64,000 nucleotides of DNA from Pantoea anthophila (GCF_006494375.1 NZ_VHIZ01000056.1:62001-126000); one strand, 5' to 3'. Shown: positions 46,459-55,379, counted from the stretch's first letter. A program made the numbers and translations. Notes: generated from the sequence alone by a model not told the origin.

Positions 46459-46794
46459 ATGAAGAAGGTGATGGGATGTATCGCTGCGGCGCTGACACTG
46501 GCGGCACTGTCTGGTTGTACGACTTACGATCGTGCGGAAAGCTACGTGACTAAGCCAGTCGTTAAGGATGTTAAAAAGGGGATGACCCGCGATCAGGTCC
46601 GTCAGATCGCCGGTTCGCCTTCAACTGAAATTACCATGGTCCACGCGCGCGGCACCTGCCAGACGTATGTTCTGGGTCAGCGCGACGGTAAAGCACAGAC
46701 TTACTTCGTGAGCTATAACGACACCGGCCGTGTCATGAACTACGGCTTCCAGAGCTGCGCGGAGTATGACACCGATCCGCAGGTTCAGCAGTAA
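46459..46794 (+). CDS. osmE: Osmotically inducible lipoprotein OsmE
   Basis: 111 residues (E. coli 112). A lipoprotein signal with lipobox LAALSGC is followed by the SmpA/OmlA-type fold: [77 protein letters not shown]. The start at 46459 follows GAGG by 9 nt; an ATG at 46444 overlaps that Shine-Dalgarno and is less likely. E. coli osmE responds to osmolarity and growth phase. Confidence 0.94.
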   Translation: MKKVMGCIAAALTLAALSGCTTYDRAESYVTKPVVKDVKKGMTRDQVRQIAGSPSTEITMVHARGTCQTYVLGQRDGKAQTYFVSYNDTGRVMNYGFQSCAEYDTDPQVQQ

Positions 46795-46813
46795 TCGCTG
46801 CTTCTGAATGGTA

Positions 46814-46842
46814 AACGGCCCGTCTTTATGACGGGCCGTTTT
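46814..46842 (+). terminator. Intrinsic terminator of osmE
   Basis: An 11-bp stem (AACGGCCCGTC / GACGGGCCGTT, loop TTTAT) is followed by a five-T run. The left side carries AAAC, so it may also work for the convergent gene at 46899-47309. Confidence 0.88.
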
Positions 46843-46898
46843 TCGTTGGGGCACTGTTTCATGCCCTCCGGCGCGAAGAGTGGGAGGCAAGCCTGCCG

Positions 46899-47309
46899 TT
46901 ACAATCCTGCCGGGCGCGGCACCTCGACATAATCGCCGTCAATCTGCCGCTGGTAGTAGTGGCCATCCTGCACATAAAAACGCCTGCCGTTGAAATCCAG
47001 CACATGCATCTCACCGCTGATCCGCGTCTCTGGCGGTGGCGCCACCACGACATACTCCTCACCGTGACGCTGATAATAGTTACCGTTGAGCAGGTAGTAG
47101 GTCAGCCCGCCAATCAATACGGCGGTGGCGGCCTCGGGCAGAAAGCGCAACGGACCTGGCCCTCCCCAGCGCGGACCGGGGCCACCGTGCCGGCCCCATC
47201 CGTCATGCGGTCCCCATCCTCCTGGCGGGCCCCAGCCGCCGGGATGCGCAGAAGCCAGGGCGGGCGCTAAGAGTGTCAGCGTCAGAAGTGAGGCGATCAT
47301 TTTTTTCAT
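46899..47309 (-). CDS. Small exported Gly/Pro/Trp-rich protein with YY..G.YY motifs (DUF6515-like)
   Basis: 136 residues. A Sec signal (MKKMIASLLTLTLLAPALASA) is followed by a low-complexity HPGGWGPPGGWGPHDGWGRHGG stretch (five GW pairs, possible metal-binding His). A hydrophobic segment (AATAVLIGGLTYYLL) and a C-terminal NYYQRHGEEYVVVAPP..RRFYVQDGHYYQRQIDGDYVEV part resemble small periplasmic proteins such as the DUF6515 group. I chose ATG 47309 because of its GGAG and signal peptide. The function is unknown. It is convergent with osmE. Confidence 0.75.
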   Translation of the reverse strand: MKKMIASLLTLTLLAPALASAHPGGWGPPGGWGPHDGWGRHGGPGPRWGGPGPLRFLPEAATAVLIGGLTYYLLNGNYYQRHGEEYVVVAPPPETRISGEMHVLDFNGRRFYVQDGHYYQRQIDGDYVEVPRPAGL

Positions 47310-47463
47310 CGGGCATTCTCCACAGACGAGTGGAGGCAGAATTCGCTTTTTACAGAAGAAAGACAAGCGCTAAAGCGGCGGATTTTCGCCTGTTTACCAC
47401 GCTTAACGCTTTCTTAACGGCGTCGCCATGAACAGGGAAGATTATGGAGAGCGGGAAGGGATT

Positions 47464-47487
47464 AACCTGGCGCGGATGCGCCAGGTT
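47464..47487 (-). terminator. Hairpin after tcyP
   Basis: A perfect 10-bp inverted repeat with a 4-nt loop lies 10 bp after the tcyP stop. On the minus strand it is followed by TTAATCCC, only a weak U-tract, so terminator function is likely but not certain. Confidence 0.55.
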
Positions 47488-47496
47488 GAGCAGAGA

Positions 47497-48888
47497 TTAG
47501 CGGTGCGCCAGTTCGGCGTGGTCGTCACTTTCCAGCACGCGCCTGTCGGTCAGGCCTAACCAGCGGCTGGTGAGTGAACCGGCGGTCATGGAGCCATTGA
47601 CGTTCAGGGCGGTACGGCCCATATCGATCAGCGGCTCGATAGAGATCAGCAGCGCAACCAGGGTCACCGGCAGGCCCATCGCAGGCAGCACAATCAGGGC
47701 GGCAAACGTCGCACCGCCGCCGACACCGGCCACACCGGCTGAACTCAGGGTGACGATCCCGACCAGCGTTGCAATCCACAGCGGATCAAACGGGTTGATG
47801 CCAACCGTAGGCGCCACCATCACCGCCAGCATGGTCGGATAGAGACCGGCACAGCCGTTCTGGCCGATCGTGGCACCAAAGGAGGCTGCAAAGCTCGCCA
47901 CAGACTCTGGCACGCCCAGGCGACGGGTCTGAGTCTCTACGCTCAGCGGAATGCTGGCGGCGCTGGAGCGGCTGGTAAAGGCGAACGTAATCACCGGCCA
48001 CACTTTGCGGAAGAAGCGCAGCGGGTTGATGCCGTTTACCGACAGCAGCAGGGCATGAACCGCAAACATTATCGCCAGACCGAGGTAAGAGGCGACCACA
48101 AAACTGCCCAGCTTGATGATGTCCTGCAGGTTAGAACCGGCCACCACTTTGGTCATCAGCGCCAGCACGCCATACGGCGTCAGCTTCATCACTAAACGCA
48201 CCAGCTTCATGACCCACGACTGCAGGGTGTCAATCGCCACCAGCACCCGCTGACCTTTCTCCTGGTCATCTTTCAGCAGTTGCAGAGCGGCCATCCCCAG
48301 GAAGGCGGCAAAAATGACCACGCTGATGATGGAGGTCGGATTAGCACCGGTCAGATCGGCAAACGGATTTTTCGGGATAAAGGAGAGCACCAGCTGAGGC
48401 ACGCTCAGGTCGGAGACCTTGCCGACATAGTTGCTCTGGATCGCACTCAGGCGTGCGGTTTCCTGGACACCCTGCACCAGACCTTCCGCGCTGAGGCCAA
48501 ACAGACCGGTCACGAAGACGCCGACCAGCGCAGAAATCGCGGTGGTAAAGAGCAGTACGCCAATGGTCAGTACGCTGATTTTTCCCAGCGACGAGGCGTT
48601 ATGCAGACGGGCGACCGCACTCAGAATCGAGACGAACACCAGCGGCATGACGACCATCTGCAGCAGCTGGACATAACCATTGCCAACGATGTTAAACCAG
48701 CTGATCGACGTTTTGACCACGGCGCTGTTTTCACCGTAGATCAGCTGCAGCACCAGGCCGAACAGCACACCGATCACCAGACCGATCAACACTTTCTTCG
48801 ACAGGCTCCAGCTATGGCGGCTGAAGCGGGAGAGTAATACCAGCAGCACCACGAAGGCCACGATATTAAGCGTAAGAGGAAGGTCCAT
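47497..48888 (-). CDS. tcyP: L-cystine:cation symporter TcyP (YdjN)
   Basis: 463 residues, identical in length to E. coli YdjN/TcyP. A dicarboxylate/amino acid:cation symporter with about eight helices and two re-entrant loops: [89 protein letters not shown]. It imports cystine and related compounds. Minus strand, followed by ydjM upstream as in E. coli (ydjM-ydjN). Confidence 0.95.
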   Translation of the reverse strand: MDLPLTLNIVAFVVLLVLLSRFSRHSWSLSKKVLIGLVIGVLFGLVLQLIYGENSAVVKTSISWFNIVGNGYVQLLQMVVMPLVFVSILSAVARLHNASSLGKISVLTIGVLLFTTAISALVGVFVTGLFGLSAEGLVQGVQETARLSAIQSNYVGKVSDLSVPQLVLSFIPKNPFADLTGANPTSIISVVIFAAFLGMAALQLLKDDQEKGQRVLVAIDTLQSWVMKLVRLVMKLTPYGVLALMTKVVAGSNLQDIIKLGSFVVASYLGLAIMFAVHALLLSVNGINPLRFFRKVWPVITFAFTSRSSAASIPLSVETQTRRLGVPESVASFAASFGATIGQNGCAGLYPTMLAVMVAPTVGINPFDPLWIATLVGIVTLSSAGVAGVGGGATFAALIVLPAMGLPVTLVALLISIEPLIDMGRTALNVNGSMTAGSLTSRWLGLTDRRVLESDDHAELAHR

Positions 48889-49039
48889 ACCGAAACTCCA
48901 GAGTAATGCGGCCTGTCGTCCGGGAGAGGCCGCATAATGTTAATCACGAATTAAGACAGCAGGAATGGTAACAGCAGCCGGAGAGGCTGCCTTATATCCA
49001 AATGGCATGGTTTATAACTAACTGTTGATTTTTGCGGGT

Positions 49040-49630
49040 TTATTGCGCGGTATGACTGGAAATTAACCGTCCGACCCCATTCTGCAGCGTATCGAACAGC
49101 TGGGTCGGCCAGCCGTTTGCACCAAAGGAAGGCATTCCCACCGGAAACCAGAGCGCATAGCCCACCAGACCCAGACACAATACCCGCTCAAGCTGATTGC
49201 CTTTCTGGCTGCGCAGAATCGGCAGGCGGAAGCGCCAGCGGCAGGGCCACAGCAGTGGCACCCCCGCAGGCGTCAGCATATCGGCCACAATATGGCTGAG
49301 GTAGCCCAGGGTCAGACCCTGCAGGACATCAGGCGGTATGGGTGACGATTTGGGCAGGTTAATCTGAAAAAGCCATAAACCGGCGGCCACCGCCAGCAGG
49401 CTGTGGGTAAAGCCCCGGTGACCAAAAGCGCGCGCAATCGGCTGTGAGAGCCAGCGCAGCCGCTGTCCCAGCAGGGATTTAGGGTGATCGATGTCGGGCA
49501 ACAGACATGTCAGCAGGGCTGAAGGAACGAGATGCCACCAGTCGGCCTGCGCCAGAACCGGGGTCAGCTCCGCACGTTTGGCAAAAATAGCGCTGGCAAT
49601 GGCAAAAATGATGTGGCCTTCGCCCGTCAT
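49040..49630 (-). CDS. ydjM: LexA-regulated membrane-bound metal-dependent hydrolase YdjM
   Basis: 196 residues. A YdjM/YfhO-type membrane protein with His/Asp metal ligands (GEGHIIFAI, LLPDIDHPKSLLGQRL, HRGFTHSLLAV, GYLSHIVADMLTPAGVPLLWP) and four or more helices. The family is annotated as metal-dependent hydrolase; the substrate is unknown. An SOS box lies 24 bp upstream, as in E. coli, where ydjM belongs to the LexA regulon. Confidence 0.9.
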   Translation of the reverse strand: MTGEGHIIFAIASAIFAKRAELTPVLAQADWWHLVPSALLTCLLPDIDHPKSLLGQRLRWLSQPIARAFGHRGFTHSLLAVAAGLWLFQINLPKSSPIPPDVLQGLTLGYLSHIVADMLTPAGVPLLWPCRWRFRLPILRSQKGNQLERVLCLGLVGYALWFPVGMPSFGANGWPTQLFDTLQNGVGRLISSHTAQ

Positions 49631-49653
49631 GATAGAACCTGGATGCTAAGAAA

Positions 49654-49669
49654 CTGTCGATGCATCCAG
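49654..49669. promoter_or_regulatory. LexA (SOS) box of ydjM
   Basis: CTGT-N8-CCAG on the plus strand (A before, T after), the same one-mismatch form as at cho. A partly similar, off-spaced CAGTATAG..ATCCAGTAA segment follows at 49667-49692, reminiscent of the second, degenerate E. coli ydjM site. Confidence 0.7.
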
Positions 49670-49768
49670 TATAGGGATTTATCCAGTAAATGAGAACATG
49701 TGACGCTGTAACTAACAGTGAATTTTTTTACAAGGCGAGCCGCGGCATGTCACGGCTCACCCCGTTTT

Positions 49769-50530
49769 CTAGCGGGCCAGCCAGCCGCCATCAACCGCCA
49801 GCGTGTAACCATTAATATAGTCTGCTGCAGATGAGGCCAGAAAGACCACCGGCCCCATCATGTCATCCGGCACGCCCCAGCGGCCTGCCGGAATACGGTC
49901 AAGGATCTCAGCGCTGCGCGCCGCATCTTTGCGCAGGGGTTCGGTATTATCGGTCGCCATGTAGCCCGGCGCGATAGCATTAACATTGATGCCATGCCGT
50001 CCCCACTCGTTAGCCATCAGACGGGTTAAGCCCATGACAGCGCTTTTTGAGGCGGTGTAAGAGGGGACGCGAATGCCTCCCTGAAACGAGAGCATGGACG
50101 CAATATTAATGATTTTGCCGCCGCTTCCCTGCGCGATAAACCGCTGCGCGATTTGCTGTGAGAGGAAAAACACCGTCTTGCAGTTGATATTCATCACATC
50201 ATCCCAGTCCTGCACGCTGAATTTCAGGGCATCCTCACGACGGATAATCCCGGCATTGTTGACCAGGATATCCACTCTGCCTGCCGCGGCGACCGCCTCT
50301 TCCGCGACCTGCGGGATGACCTCAGGAGACATCAGATCGGCTGAAACGGACCAGAAGCGGCGGCCAAGTGCTTCCACTTTATGCTGCGTGTCAGCCGGTT
50401 CGATGCGGTTGATGCCCACAATGTCGCAGCCAGCCTGCGCCAGCCCCAGTGCCATCCCCTGGCCAAGCCCGGTATTACAGCCGGTCACGACGGCGACTTT
50501 GCCTGTCAAATCAAATCTGTTCAGTACCAT
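49769..50530 (-). CDS. kduD: 2-dehydro-3-deoxy-D-gluconate 5-dehydrogenase KduD
   Basis: 253 residues, as in E. coli. SDR features: VAVVTGCNTGLGQGMALGLAQAGCDIVG, LVNNAGIIRREDALKFS, the catalytic S..Y..K in IASMLSFQGGIRVPSYTASKSAV and GYTLAVDGGWLAR. It reduces 2,5-diketo-3-deoxygluconate in the breakdown of unsaturated uronates from pectin or glycosaminoglycans. The ATG at 50528-50530 has GGAGG upstream. It lies 16 bp after kduI, forming a kduI-kduD operon. Confidence 0.93.
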   Translation of the reverse strand: MVLNRFDLTGKVAVVTGCNTGLGQGMALGLAQAGCDIVGINRIEPADTQHKVEALGRRFWSVSADLMSPEVIPQVAEEAVAAAGRVDILVNNAGIIRREDALKFSVQDWDDVMNINCKTVFFLSQQIAQRFIAQGSGGKIINIASMLSFQGGIRVPSYTASKSAVMGLTRLMANEWGRHGINVNAIAPGYMATDNTEPLRKDAARSAEILDRIPAGRWGVPDDMMGPVVFLASSAADYINGYTLAVDGGWLAR

Positions 50531-50546
50531 TCGGCTTGTCCTCCGC

Positions 50547-51383
50547 TTAACGCAGTTCGCTAATTCTGACCGCGTCCATATCATCAAAGACCTGATTCTC
50601 ACCCACCATTCCCCAGATAAAGGCGTAACGCTGGGTTCCGACACCCGCGTGTATCGACCAGCTGGGAGAGATCACCGCCTGCTCGTTATGAACCAGCAGA
50701 TGACGGGTTTGCTGCGGCTCTCCCATCATGTGGAAGACGGCGTGATCTTCGCTCATGTCGAAATAGAAATAGACTTCCATGCGGCGTTCGTGGGTGTGAC
50801 AGGGCATGGTGTTCCAGAGACTGCCCTCATGCAGCCTGGTCAGGCCCATCGTGAGCTGACAGGTAGGCAACACGTCGGGCACGATAAATTTGTGTATGGT
50901 GCGGCGATTAGCGCTTGCCGCATCGCCCAGCGTGGCGTTGACCGCCTCCTGCAGCGTGATCTTCCTGTCCGGAAAGGTGGTGTGCGCCGGTGCACTGTTG
51001 AAATAAAATTTTGCGGGCCGCGATGCGTCGAGGCTGCGAAACAGCAGATCGCGCGCCCCTTTGCCGATATAGAGCGCCTCTTCGTGACCGATTTCCCACG
51101 TTTTGCCATCCACCTCCACCAGACCCGGACCGCCAATATTGATCATGCCCAGTTCACGGCGTTCGAGAAACCAGGCGACGCCCAGCTGTTTGCCCATCTC
51201 ATCCCCCATCGTGACCGGCTGATTCACCGGCATGACGCCGCCCGTAATGATGCGGTCAATGTGGCTGTAGGTCAGGGTGTAGTGATCGGCGGTAAATATC
51301 TTTTCAATCAGAAATGCCTGGCGCAGTGCGTCAGTGTCGAGTTGTTTAGCGTGATCGCTGTGAATGCTCTGGCGAATGTCCAT
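50547..51383 (-). CDS. kduI: 5-dehydro-4-deoxy-D-glucuronate isomerase KduI
   Basis: 278 residues, identical in length to E. coli KduI. A cupin isomerase with Zn ligands in [17 protein letters not shown] (His, His, Glu) and [19 protein letters not shown] (His). It converts 5-keto-4-deoxyuronate to 2,5-diketo-3-deoxygluconate, the substrate of KduD. I chose ATG 51383 with GAGGGG upstream; the longer frame to 51467 runs into the promoter. A near-perfect KdgR box lies 89 bp upstream. Confidence 0.94.
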   Translation of the reverse strand: MDIRQSIHSDHAKQLDTDALRQAFLIEKIFTADHYTLTYSHIDRIITGGVMPVNQPVTMGDEMGKQLGVAWFLERRELGMINIGGPGLVEVDGKTWEIGHEEALYIGKGARDLLFRSLDASRPAKFYFNSAPAHTTFPDRKITLQEAVNATLGDAASANRRTIHKFIVPDVLPTCQLTMGLTRLHEGSLWNTMPCHTHERRMEVYFYFDMSEDHAVFHMMGEPQQTRHLLVHNEQAVISPSWSIHAGVGTQRYAFIWGMVGENQVFDDMDAVRISELR

Positions 51384-51471
51384 CTCGTGCCCCTCTGGAG
51401 TCAGGTTATTCATCCCCCGATCAGGGGACGATGTGGGCATCTTAGGCAGGGTGAGACAGCGATTCAATAAA

Positions 51472-51490
51472 AATGAAACGCTGTTTTAAT
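51472..51490. promoter_or_regulatory. KdgR operator of kduID
   Basis: The 19-bp sequence AATGAAACGCTGTTTTAAT matches the KdgR consensus AATRAAAYNNYRTTTYATT at 18 of 19 positions. KdgR represses pectin/uronate genes and is released by KDG, so the host likely uses unsaturated oligouronides. Confidence 0.82.
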
Positions 51491-51526
51491 TTTTTGAGAT
51501 TCAGATCAACCGCAGAATGCCTGAGC

Positions 51527-51551
51527 AAAAAAAAGCCCGCTTAAAGCGGGC
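51527..51551 (-). terminator. Intrinsic terminator of hxpB
   Basis: On the minus strand a GCCCGCTT-TAAGCGGGC stem is followed by eight T's, 7 bp after the hxpB stop. Confidence 0.92.
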
Positions 51552-51557
51552 GGGGGG

Positions 51558-52226
51558 TCAGCCTTTCAGATGCGTCGGGCTAAGCTGCGTCAGATTGTCC
51601 AGCCGGACATCCGCCAGCGCCCAGCGGGGATCGTCGCGGTGCTCAGCGGCAGGTACCACAATCGACCGCATGCGGGCCGCTTTAGTGGCGATCATGCCGT
51701 TAAACGAATCCTCCAGCGTGACGCAGTTCAGCGGATCGATTCCCAGACTGGCGGCGGCATTGAGATAGACCTGCGGATGGGGCTTGCTATAGGGCAGAGC
51801 TTCTGCGGAGGAGAGCACATCAAAATAGTGGCGCAGATTAAAGATCTCCAGCACCTGTTCCAGCATCGCCATCGGAGAGGCGGACGCCAGGCCAATCTTC
51901 AGTCCCTGCTCCTGACAGAGTTGCAGCGCGGTTTCCACGCCCGGCAACAGGGGGCGGGTCTGATCCACCAGCGTCATGGCGCGCACGATAATCCGCTCCG
52001 TGACCTCCTGCTGCGACGGACCCTGCCACGGCAGCGTTTCGTACCACATCCGCACCGTCTGGTCGATGCGCAAACCCAGCGTGTCGGGCATTTCACTGCG
52101 ACGTGACAGGTCAACATCCAGCGTTGAAAAGATATCCAGCTCAGCCTGATCCCACAGCGGCTCAGAATCGATCAGTAAACCATCCATATCAAACAGGGCG
52201 GCGAGGACAGGGCGGTGATAGGGCAT
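51558..52226 (-). CDS. hxpB: HAD hexitol phosphatase HxpB (YniC)
   Basis: 222 residues. HAD motif I LFDMDGLLIDSEP, motif II LASASPM and motif III/IV KPHPQVYLNAA..TLEDSFNGMIA are intact, with an alpha-helical cap of the beta-phosphoglucomutase type. The E. coli homologue dephosphorylates sugar phosphates such as 2-deoxyglucose-6-P and hexitol phosphates. It is divergent from yniB across 144 bp, as in E. coli. Confidence 0.93.
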   Translation of the reverse strand: MPYHRPVLAALFDMDGLLIDSEPLWDQAELDIFSTLDVDLSRRSEMPDTLGLRIDQTVRMWYETLPWQGPSQQEVTERIIVRAMTLVDQTRPLLPGVETALQLCQEQGLKIGLASASPMAMLEQVLEIFNLRHYFDVLSSAEALPYSKPHPQVYLNAAASLGIDPLNCVTLEDSFNGMIATKAARMRSIVVPAAEHRDDPRWALADVRLDNLTQLSPTHLKG

Positions 52227-52370
52227 CAGAGGTCTCCTTTTAAAGTCGGTTTTACCATAGCATCATTCCCGGCTGGCGCACGCTTCGCCCGTCGGCCATG
52301 CTTTTTTTGGGAAATTTCTTCATTGGCAGGTAGACTTACGGCAAATCGGATTTCGGGTTCAGGAGATATT

Positions 52371-52907
52371 ATGACCTATCAACAGGCTGGCCGCATCGCC
52401 ATCCTCAAGCGTGTGGCAGGCTGGGTGCTCTTTCTGGTGGCGCTGCTGTCGACCATTATTTCGGTGCTGAGCTTTATGTTTAAGCACAGTGAGAAGCAGC
52501 CAGGTATCGACGCGGTAATGCTCGATTTTGTTCATGTTATCGTCGATATGCTTCGCTTTAACACCCCCTTCCTGAACATCTTCTGGCACAACTCCCCGGT
52601 GCCGGAATTTAATGGTCAGATGAACCTGGGATTCTGGCTGATCTACATCCTGATTTTTGTCGGACTGGCACTGGAGTCATCCGGCGCGCGCATGGGGCGT
52701 CAGGCCCGTCATGTCAGAGAGGGCATTGAAGATCAGATGATCCTGGAGCAGGCAAAGGGCAGCGAAGGGCGAAGCCGTCAGCAGCTGGAAGAGAAGGTGC
52801 GCGTACCCCGTCACACCATCTTCCTGCAGATCTTCCCGCTTTACATCCTGCCCGTGGTCATTGCGGTAGCCGGTTATTTCGTGCTGTCACTGCTCGGCTT
52901 TATCTGA
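52371..52907 (+). CDS. yniB: YniB family inner membrane protein
   Basis: 178 residues, as in E. coli. Helices near ~15-37, ~85-107 and ~150-175; KRVAGWVLFLVALLSTIISVLSFMFKHSEKQPGIDAVMLDF and FNTPFLNIFWHNSPVPEFN are typical of YniB. A charged cytoplasmic segment (RHVREGIEDQMILEQAKGSEGRSRQQLEEKV) links the last two helices. The function is unknown. I chose ATG 52371, preceded by CAGGAG; the frame upstream of it lacks conservation. It is convergent with yniA. Confidence 0.9.
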   Translation: MTYQQAGRIAILKRVAGWVLFLVALLSTIISVLSFMFKHSEKQPGIDAVMLDFVHVIVDMLRFNTPFLNIFWHNSPVPEFNGQMNLGFWLIYILIFVGLALESSGARMGRQARHVREGIEDQMILEQAKGSEGRSRQQLEEKVRVPRHTIFLQIFPLYILPVVIAVAGYFVLSLLGFI

Positions 52908-52915
52908 GGGCGTCG

Positions 52916-53809
52916 TCAGGCCGGTCTGGCCTGACTGGCGCTCAGCGCATCCTCTTCCAGCAACTGGCCGATGGCGAACTGTGCGTCGTCCGGCCAGTGC
53001 CCGCCAAAGACGTTAGCCCGGTTCAGCAAATAGTAGAGCTGATAGACCGGCAGACGCTGCGAGAACCCATCCGGTAACGGCCAGACCGACTGATAGCCGT
53101 CGTAAATCTGACGCGGCAGGTCGGGGTACCAGCTCAGCATGGCTAAATCGCACTCCCGGTCGCCCCAGTAGCAGGCAGGATCGAACACCCAGGGGCCGCT
53201 GTGGCTGCTGGCACAGTTGGCTGGCCAGAGGTCGCCATGCAGCAGCGACGGCTGCGGATGATGGGAGCCCAGCACCCGCTGCACGGCAGCAATGATCAGC
53301 TCGGTATCCCCGTAGAGCACCCCTTTTTCTGCCGCCAGCTGTAACTGCCAGCCGATGCGCTGCTCGGCAAAAAAGACCGACCAGCGGCGCAGCCAGCTGT
53401 TGGGCTGAGGAGTCGTGGTGATGTTGTTGTCGAAATCGAGACCGAACTGTGTCTGCTCGCTCCACTGATGAAGGTGCGCCAGCTGCTGCCCGAGCCGCCA
53501 GGCACTCTGCTCATCAAGTGGCTGAGGCGGAATATATTCCAGCAGCAGGAAGCTCTCCTCGCGGTGCTGGCCTACGCCATAGACCTCCGGCACGCGAACC
53601 GTGCCGGTGCGCGCCAGCAGCGCCAGCTGGTCAGCTTCCCAGGTGAAGAGTGACAGCCTGTCCCGGCTGTTACTTTTGACGAACACGTCGTGATCACCGT
53701 AGCGGATACGCCAGGTGGGATGGATGTCGCCGCCGGCCAGGGCGTGACGTTCGGTGATTTCGGCATTGCCTAACTGCTCGCTTAACAGACGACTAATGGC
53801 TGACCACAT
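52916..53809 (-). CDS. yniA: Fructosamine kinase-like phosphotransferase YniA
   Basis: 297 residues. A fructosamine/ketosamine-3-kinase fold: ALAGGDIHPTWRIRYGDHDVFVKSN (nucleotide Lys), LLLEYIPPQPLDEQSAWRLGQQLAHLH, the catalytic LLHGDLWPANCASSHSGPWVFDPACYWGDRECDLAML with catalytic and metal Asp residues. It is predicted to phosphorylate ketoamines for deglycation. Neighbours yniB and ydiZ are as in E. coli. It lies only 8 bp from the convergent yniB stop. Confidence 0.92.
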   Translation of the reverse strand: MWSAISRLLSEQLGNAEITERHALAGGDIHPTWRIRYGDHDVFVKSNSRDRLSLFTWEADQLALLARTGTVRVPEVYGVGQHREESFLLLEYIPPQPLDEQSAWRLGQQLAHLHQWSEQTQFGLDFDNNITTTPQPNSWLRRWSVFFAEQRIGWQLQLAAEKGVLYGDTELIIAAVQRVLGSHHPQPSLLHGDLWPANCASSHSGPWVFDPACYWGDRECDLAMLSWYPDLPRQIYDGYQSVWPLPDGFSQRLPVYQLYYLLNRANVFGGHWPDDAQFAIGQLLEEDALSASQARPA

Positions 53810-53887
53810 TGGGCTATCCTCGTTATTCGCTGCGTAAGACAGATTGTACTGCGTAAATATTCACCAAAACCAGCCCGATTGCACCTC

Positions 53888-54208
53888 TTATTCTGGTGCG
53901 GAGCGGGTAGGGCGATGTTCAGCGGTGTCGCGCAGAAACGCTTCGAAGGTCGTCACGGTCACGTCCGGCCGCTGACCCAGCACGCTTTCACCCGCCGCAG
54001 TGGCCTGCTGCTGCAGCGCTTCAGGCGACAGCGGGCTGACAATACCAAAGCTGTTGGTCCCGAGTTCATGCGGGTGGCCCTCATCGTCAGCCAGGGTGGT
54101 GGTGAAACCGGCCGCTGTCATGGCGCTGGTCAGCTCCAGGATGTCGCTTAATCCCGATTCCTGATAGTGAAAGGTCACGATATAGCGTGTTAAGGCGTTA
54201 TTGCTCAT
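53888..54208 (-). CDS. ydiZ: GhoS-fold family protein YdiZ (DUF2622)
   Basis: 106 residues. The pattern YIVTFHYQESGLSDILELTSAMTAAGFTTTLADDEGHPHELGTNSFGIVSPLS resembles GhoS, the type-V antitoxin endoribonuclease fold (YVVSFDY..., DEYGIPRQLNENSFAI), and E. coli YdiZ of the same family. No GhoT-like small toxin frame is evident beside it, so an antitoxin role is not supported. The position next to yniA identifies it as ydiZ. The C-terminal 20 residues are unconserved. Confidence 0.8.
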   Translation of the reverse strand: MSNNALTRYIVTFHYQESGLSDILELTSAMTAAGFTTTLADDEGHPHELGTNSFGIVSPLSPEALQQQATAAGESVLGQRPDVTVTTFEAFLRDTAEHRPTRSAPE

Positions 54209-54558
54209 GAGGTACCTCCGGGGAAGGGAAACTGAACTGAGCGTAGACCATGGTGAAAAATCAGGCGAATTATGAAGGGGATGCGCGGTGCCTGCCGTGA
54301 TGCCGGGCGTAAATTCCTGTCAGGCAGGTGCGCGGGGGTGGAAAAATCTTCTGCGGCTACGGCTATCTTTTCCCTTTCGCAGCACTATAATGCGCGACGT
54401 TAATCAGATGAGTCCCAATTAACACGTGTTGCAGGGCTGATTCCACGCATTTCGGGTGAGTTAATATTTTTTTACAAAACTTACCGTAAATTGCATTGAA
54501 TGCCGGGCAAAACGCTTCAGACTCTTCGTTTTTTAAACTGTCGCACGGATCACATTTA
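54209..54558. other. Gap between ydiZ and ydiY where E. coli carries pfkB
   Basis: These 350 bp hold no gene. Promoter-like AT-rich sequence before ydiY lies at 54460-54550. No remnant of pfkB can be recognised. Confidence 0.6.
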
Positions 54559-55320
54559 ATGAAAGCCTATAACAAGCTGTCTGCTGTTCTTCTGCTCTCC
54601 GCCGGAGCATTTTGTCACCAGGCACTGGCCGATAACGCCGTATTCACCTCAATGGATGACCCCTCTACGGCGAAAAAGCCGTTTGAAGGCTCAGCTGCTG
54701 CGGGATACCTGGCGCAAACCGGTAACACCACCAGTTCATCAATGACCGCTCAGACCAATATGACCTGGTATCAGTCATCAATGGCTTACAGCTTGTGGGG
54801 TAACGCGGCCAACACCTCGTCAAACGATGAGCGCTCTTCCGAGACCTACAGCATCGGCGGCCGTTCACGTTACAACGTCAGCAACTATGACTACCTGTTT
54901 GGTCAGGCGAGCTGGTTAAGCGATCGTTTCAATGGTTACGATTCGCGTGACGTTCTGACAGCCGGTTACGGTCGTCAGATCCTGAACGGTCCGGTGCATT
55001 CACTGCGTGCGGAATTTGGTCCGGGTGTGCGCTATGACGATTTCCACGATGGCGGCCACGAAACTAAAGCGCTGGGCTATGGCGCGGTCAGCTATCAGTG
55101 GCAGCTCACTGACACCACCAAATTTGTCCAGGGTGTGTCTGTACTGAGCAGCTTCGGTGAAGATACCACCGTGAACTCTGAAACCGGCCTGCAGGTGGCA
55201 ATTAACAGCCACTTCGCCCTGAAGCTGGCGTACAACGTGACCTGGAACAACAATCCGCCGGAATCTGCGCCGGATCGCACCGACACCAAAACCTCGGTTA
55301 TGCTCTCCTACGCGATGTAA
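54559..55320 (+). CDS. ydiY: YdiY family outer-membrane beta-barrel protein (DUF481)
   Basis: 253 residues (E. coli 252). A signal peptide (to ...CHQALA) is followed by DUF481 barrel strands: FEGSAAAGYLAQTGNTTSSSMTAQTNMTWYQ, YNVSNYDYLFGQASWLSDRFNGYDSRDVLTAGYGRQI, RAEFGPGVRYDDF, and alternating-residue strands to the end. The function is unknown; it is possibly acid- or salt-inducible. ATG 54559 starts the signal peptide; the upstream in-frame extension to 54496 is not needed. Confidence 0.9.
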   Translation: MKAYNKLSAVLLLSAGAFCHQALADNAVFTSMDDPSTAKKPFEGSAAAGYLAQTGNTTSSSMTAQTNMTWYQSSMAYSLWGNAANTSSNDERSSETYSIGGRSRYNVSNYDYLFGQASWLSDRFNGYDSRDVLTAGYGRQILNGPVHSLRAEFGPGVRYDDFHDGGHETKALGYGAVSYQWQLTDTTKFVQGVSVLSSFGEDTTVNSETGLQVAINSHFALKLAYNVTWNNNPPESAPDRTDTKTSVMLSYAM

Positions 55321-55346
55321 GCGCAATTTTACCCGTGGTCTGCCCT

Positions 55347-55379
55347 GCGGCCTGACACTCTGTCAGGCCGCTTTTTTTT
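55347..55379 (+). terminator. Intrinsic terminator of ydiY
   Basis: A perfect 10-bp stem (GCGGCCTGAC / GTCAGGCCGC, loop ACTCT) is followed by eight T's. Confidence 0.93.

Noticed and set aside
53888..54208. ydiZ as half of a GhoST-type toxin-antitoxin pair
   Set aside because: No small hydrophobic toxin frame lies next to it on either strand, and its place beside yniA matches the stand-alone E. coli ydiZ.
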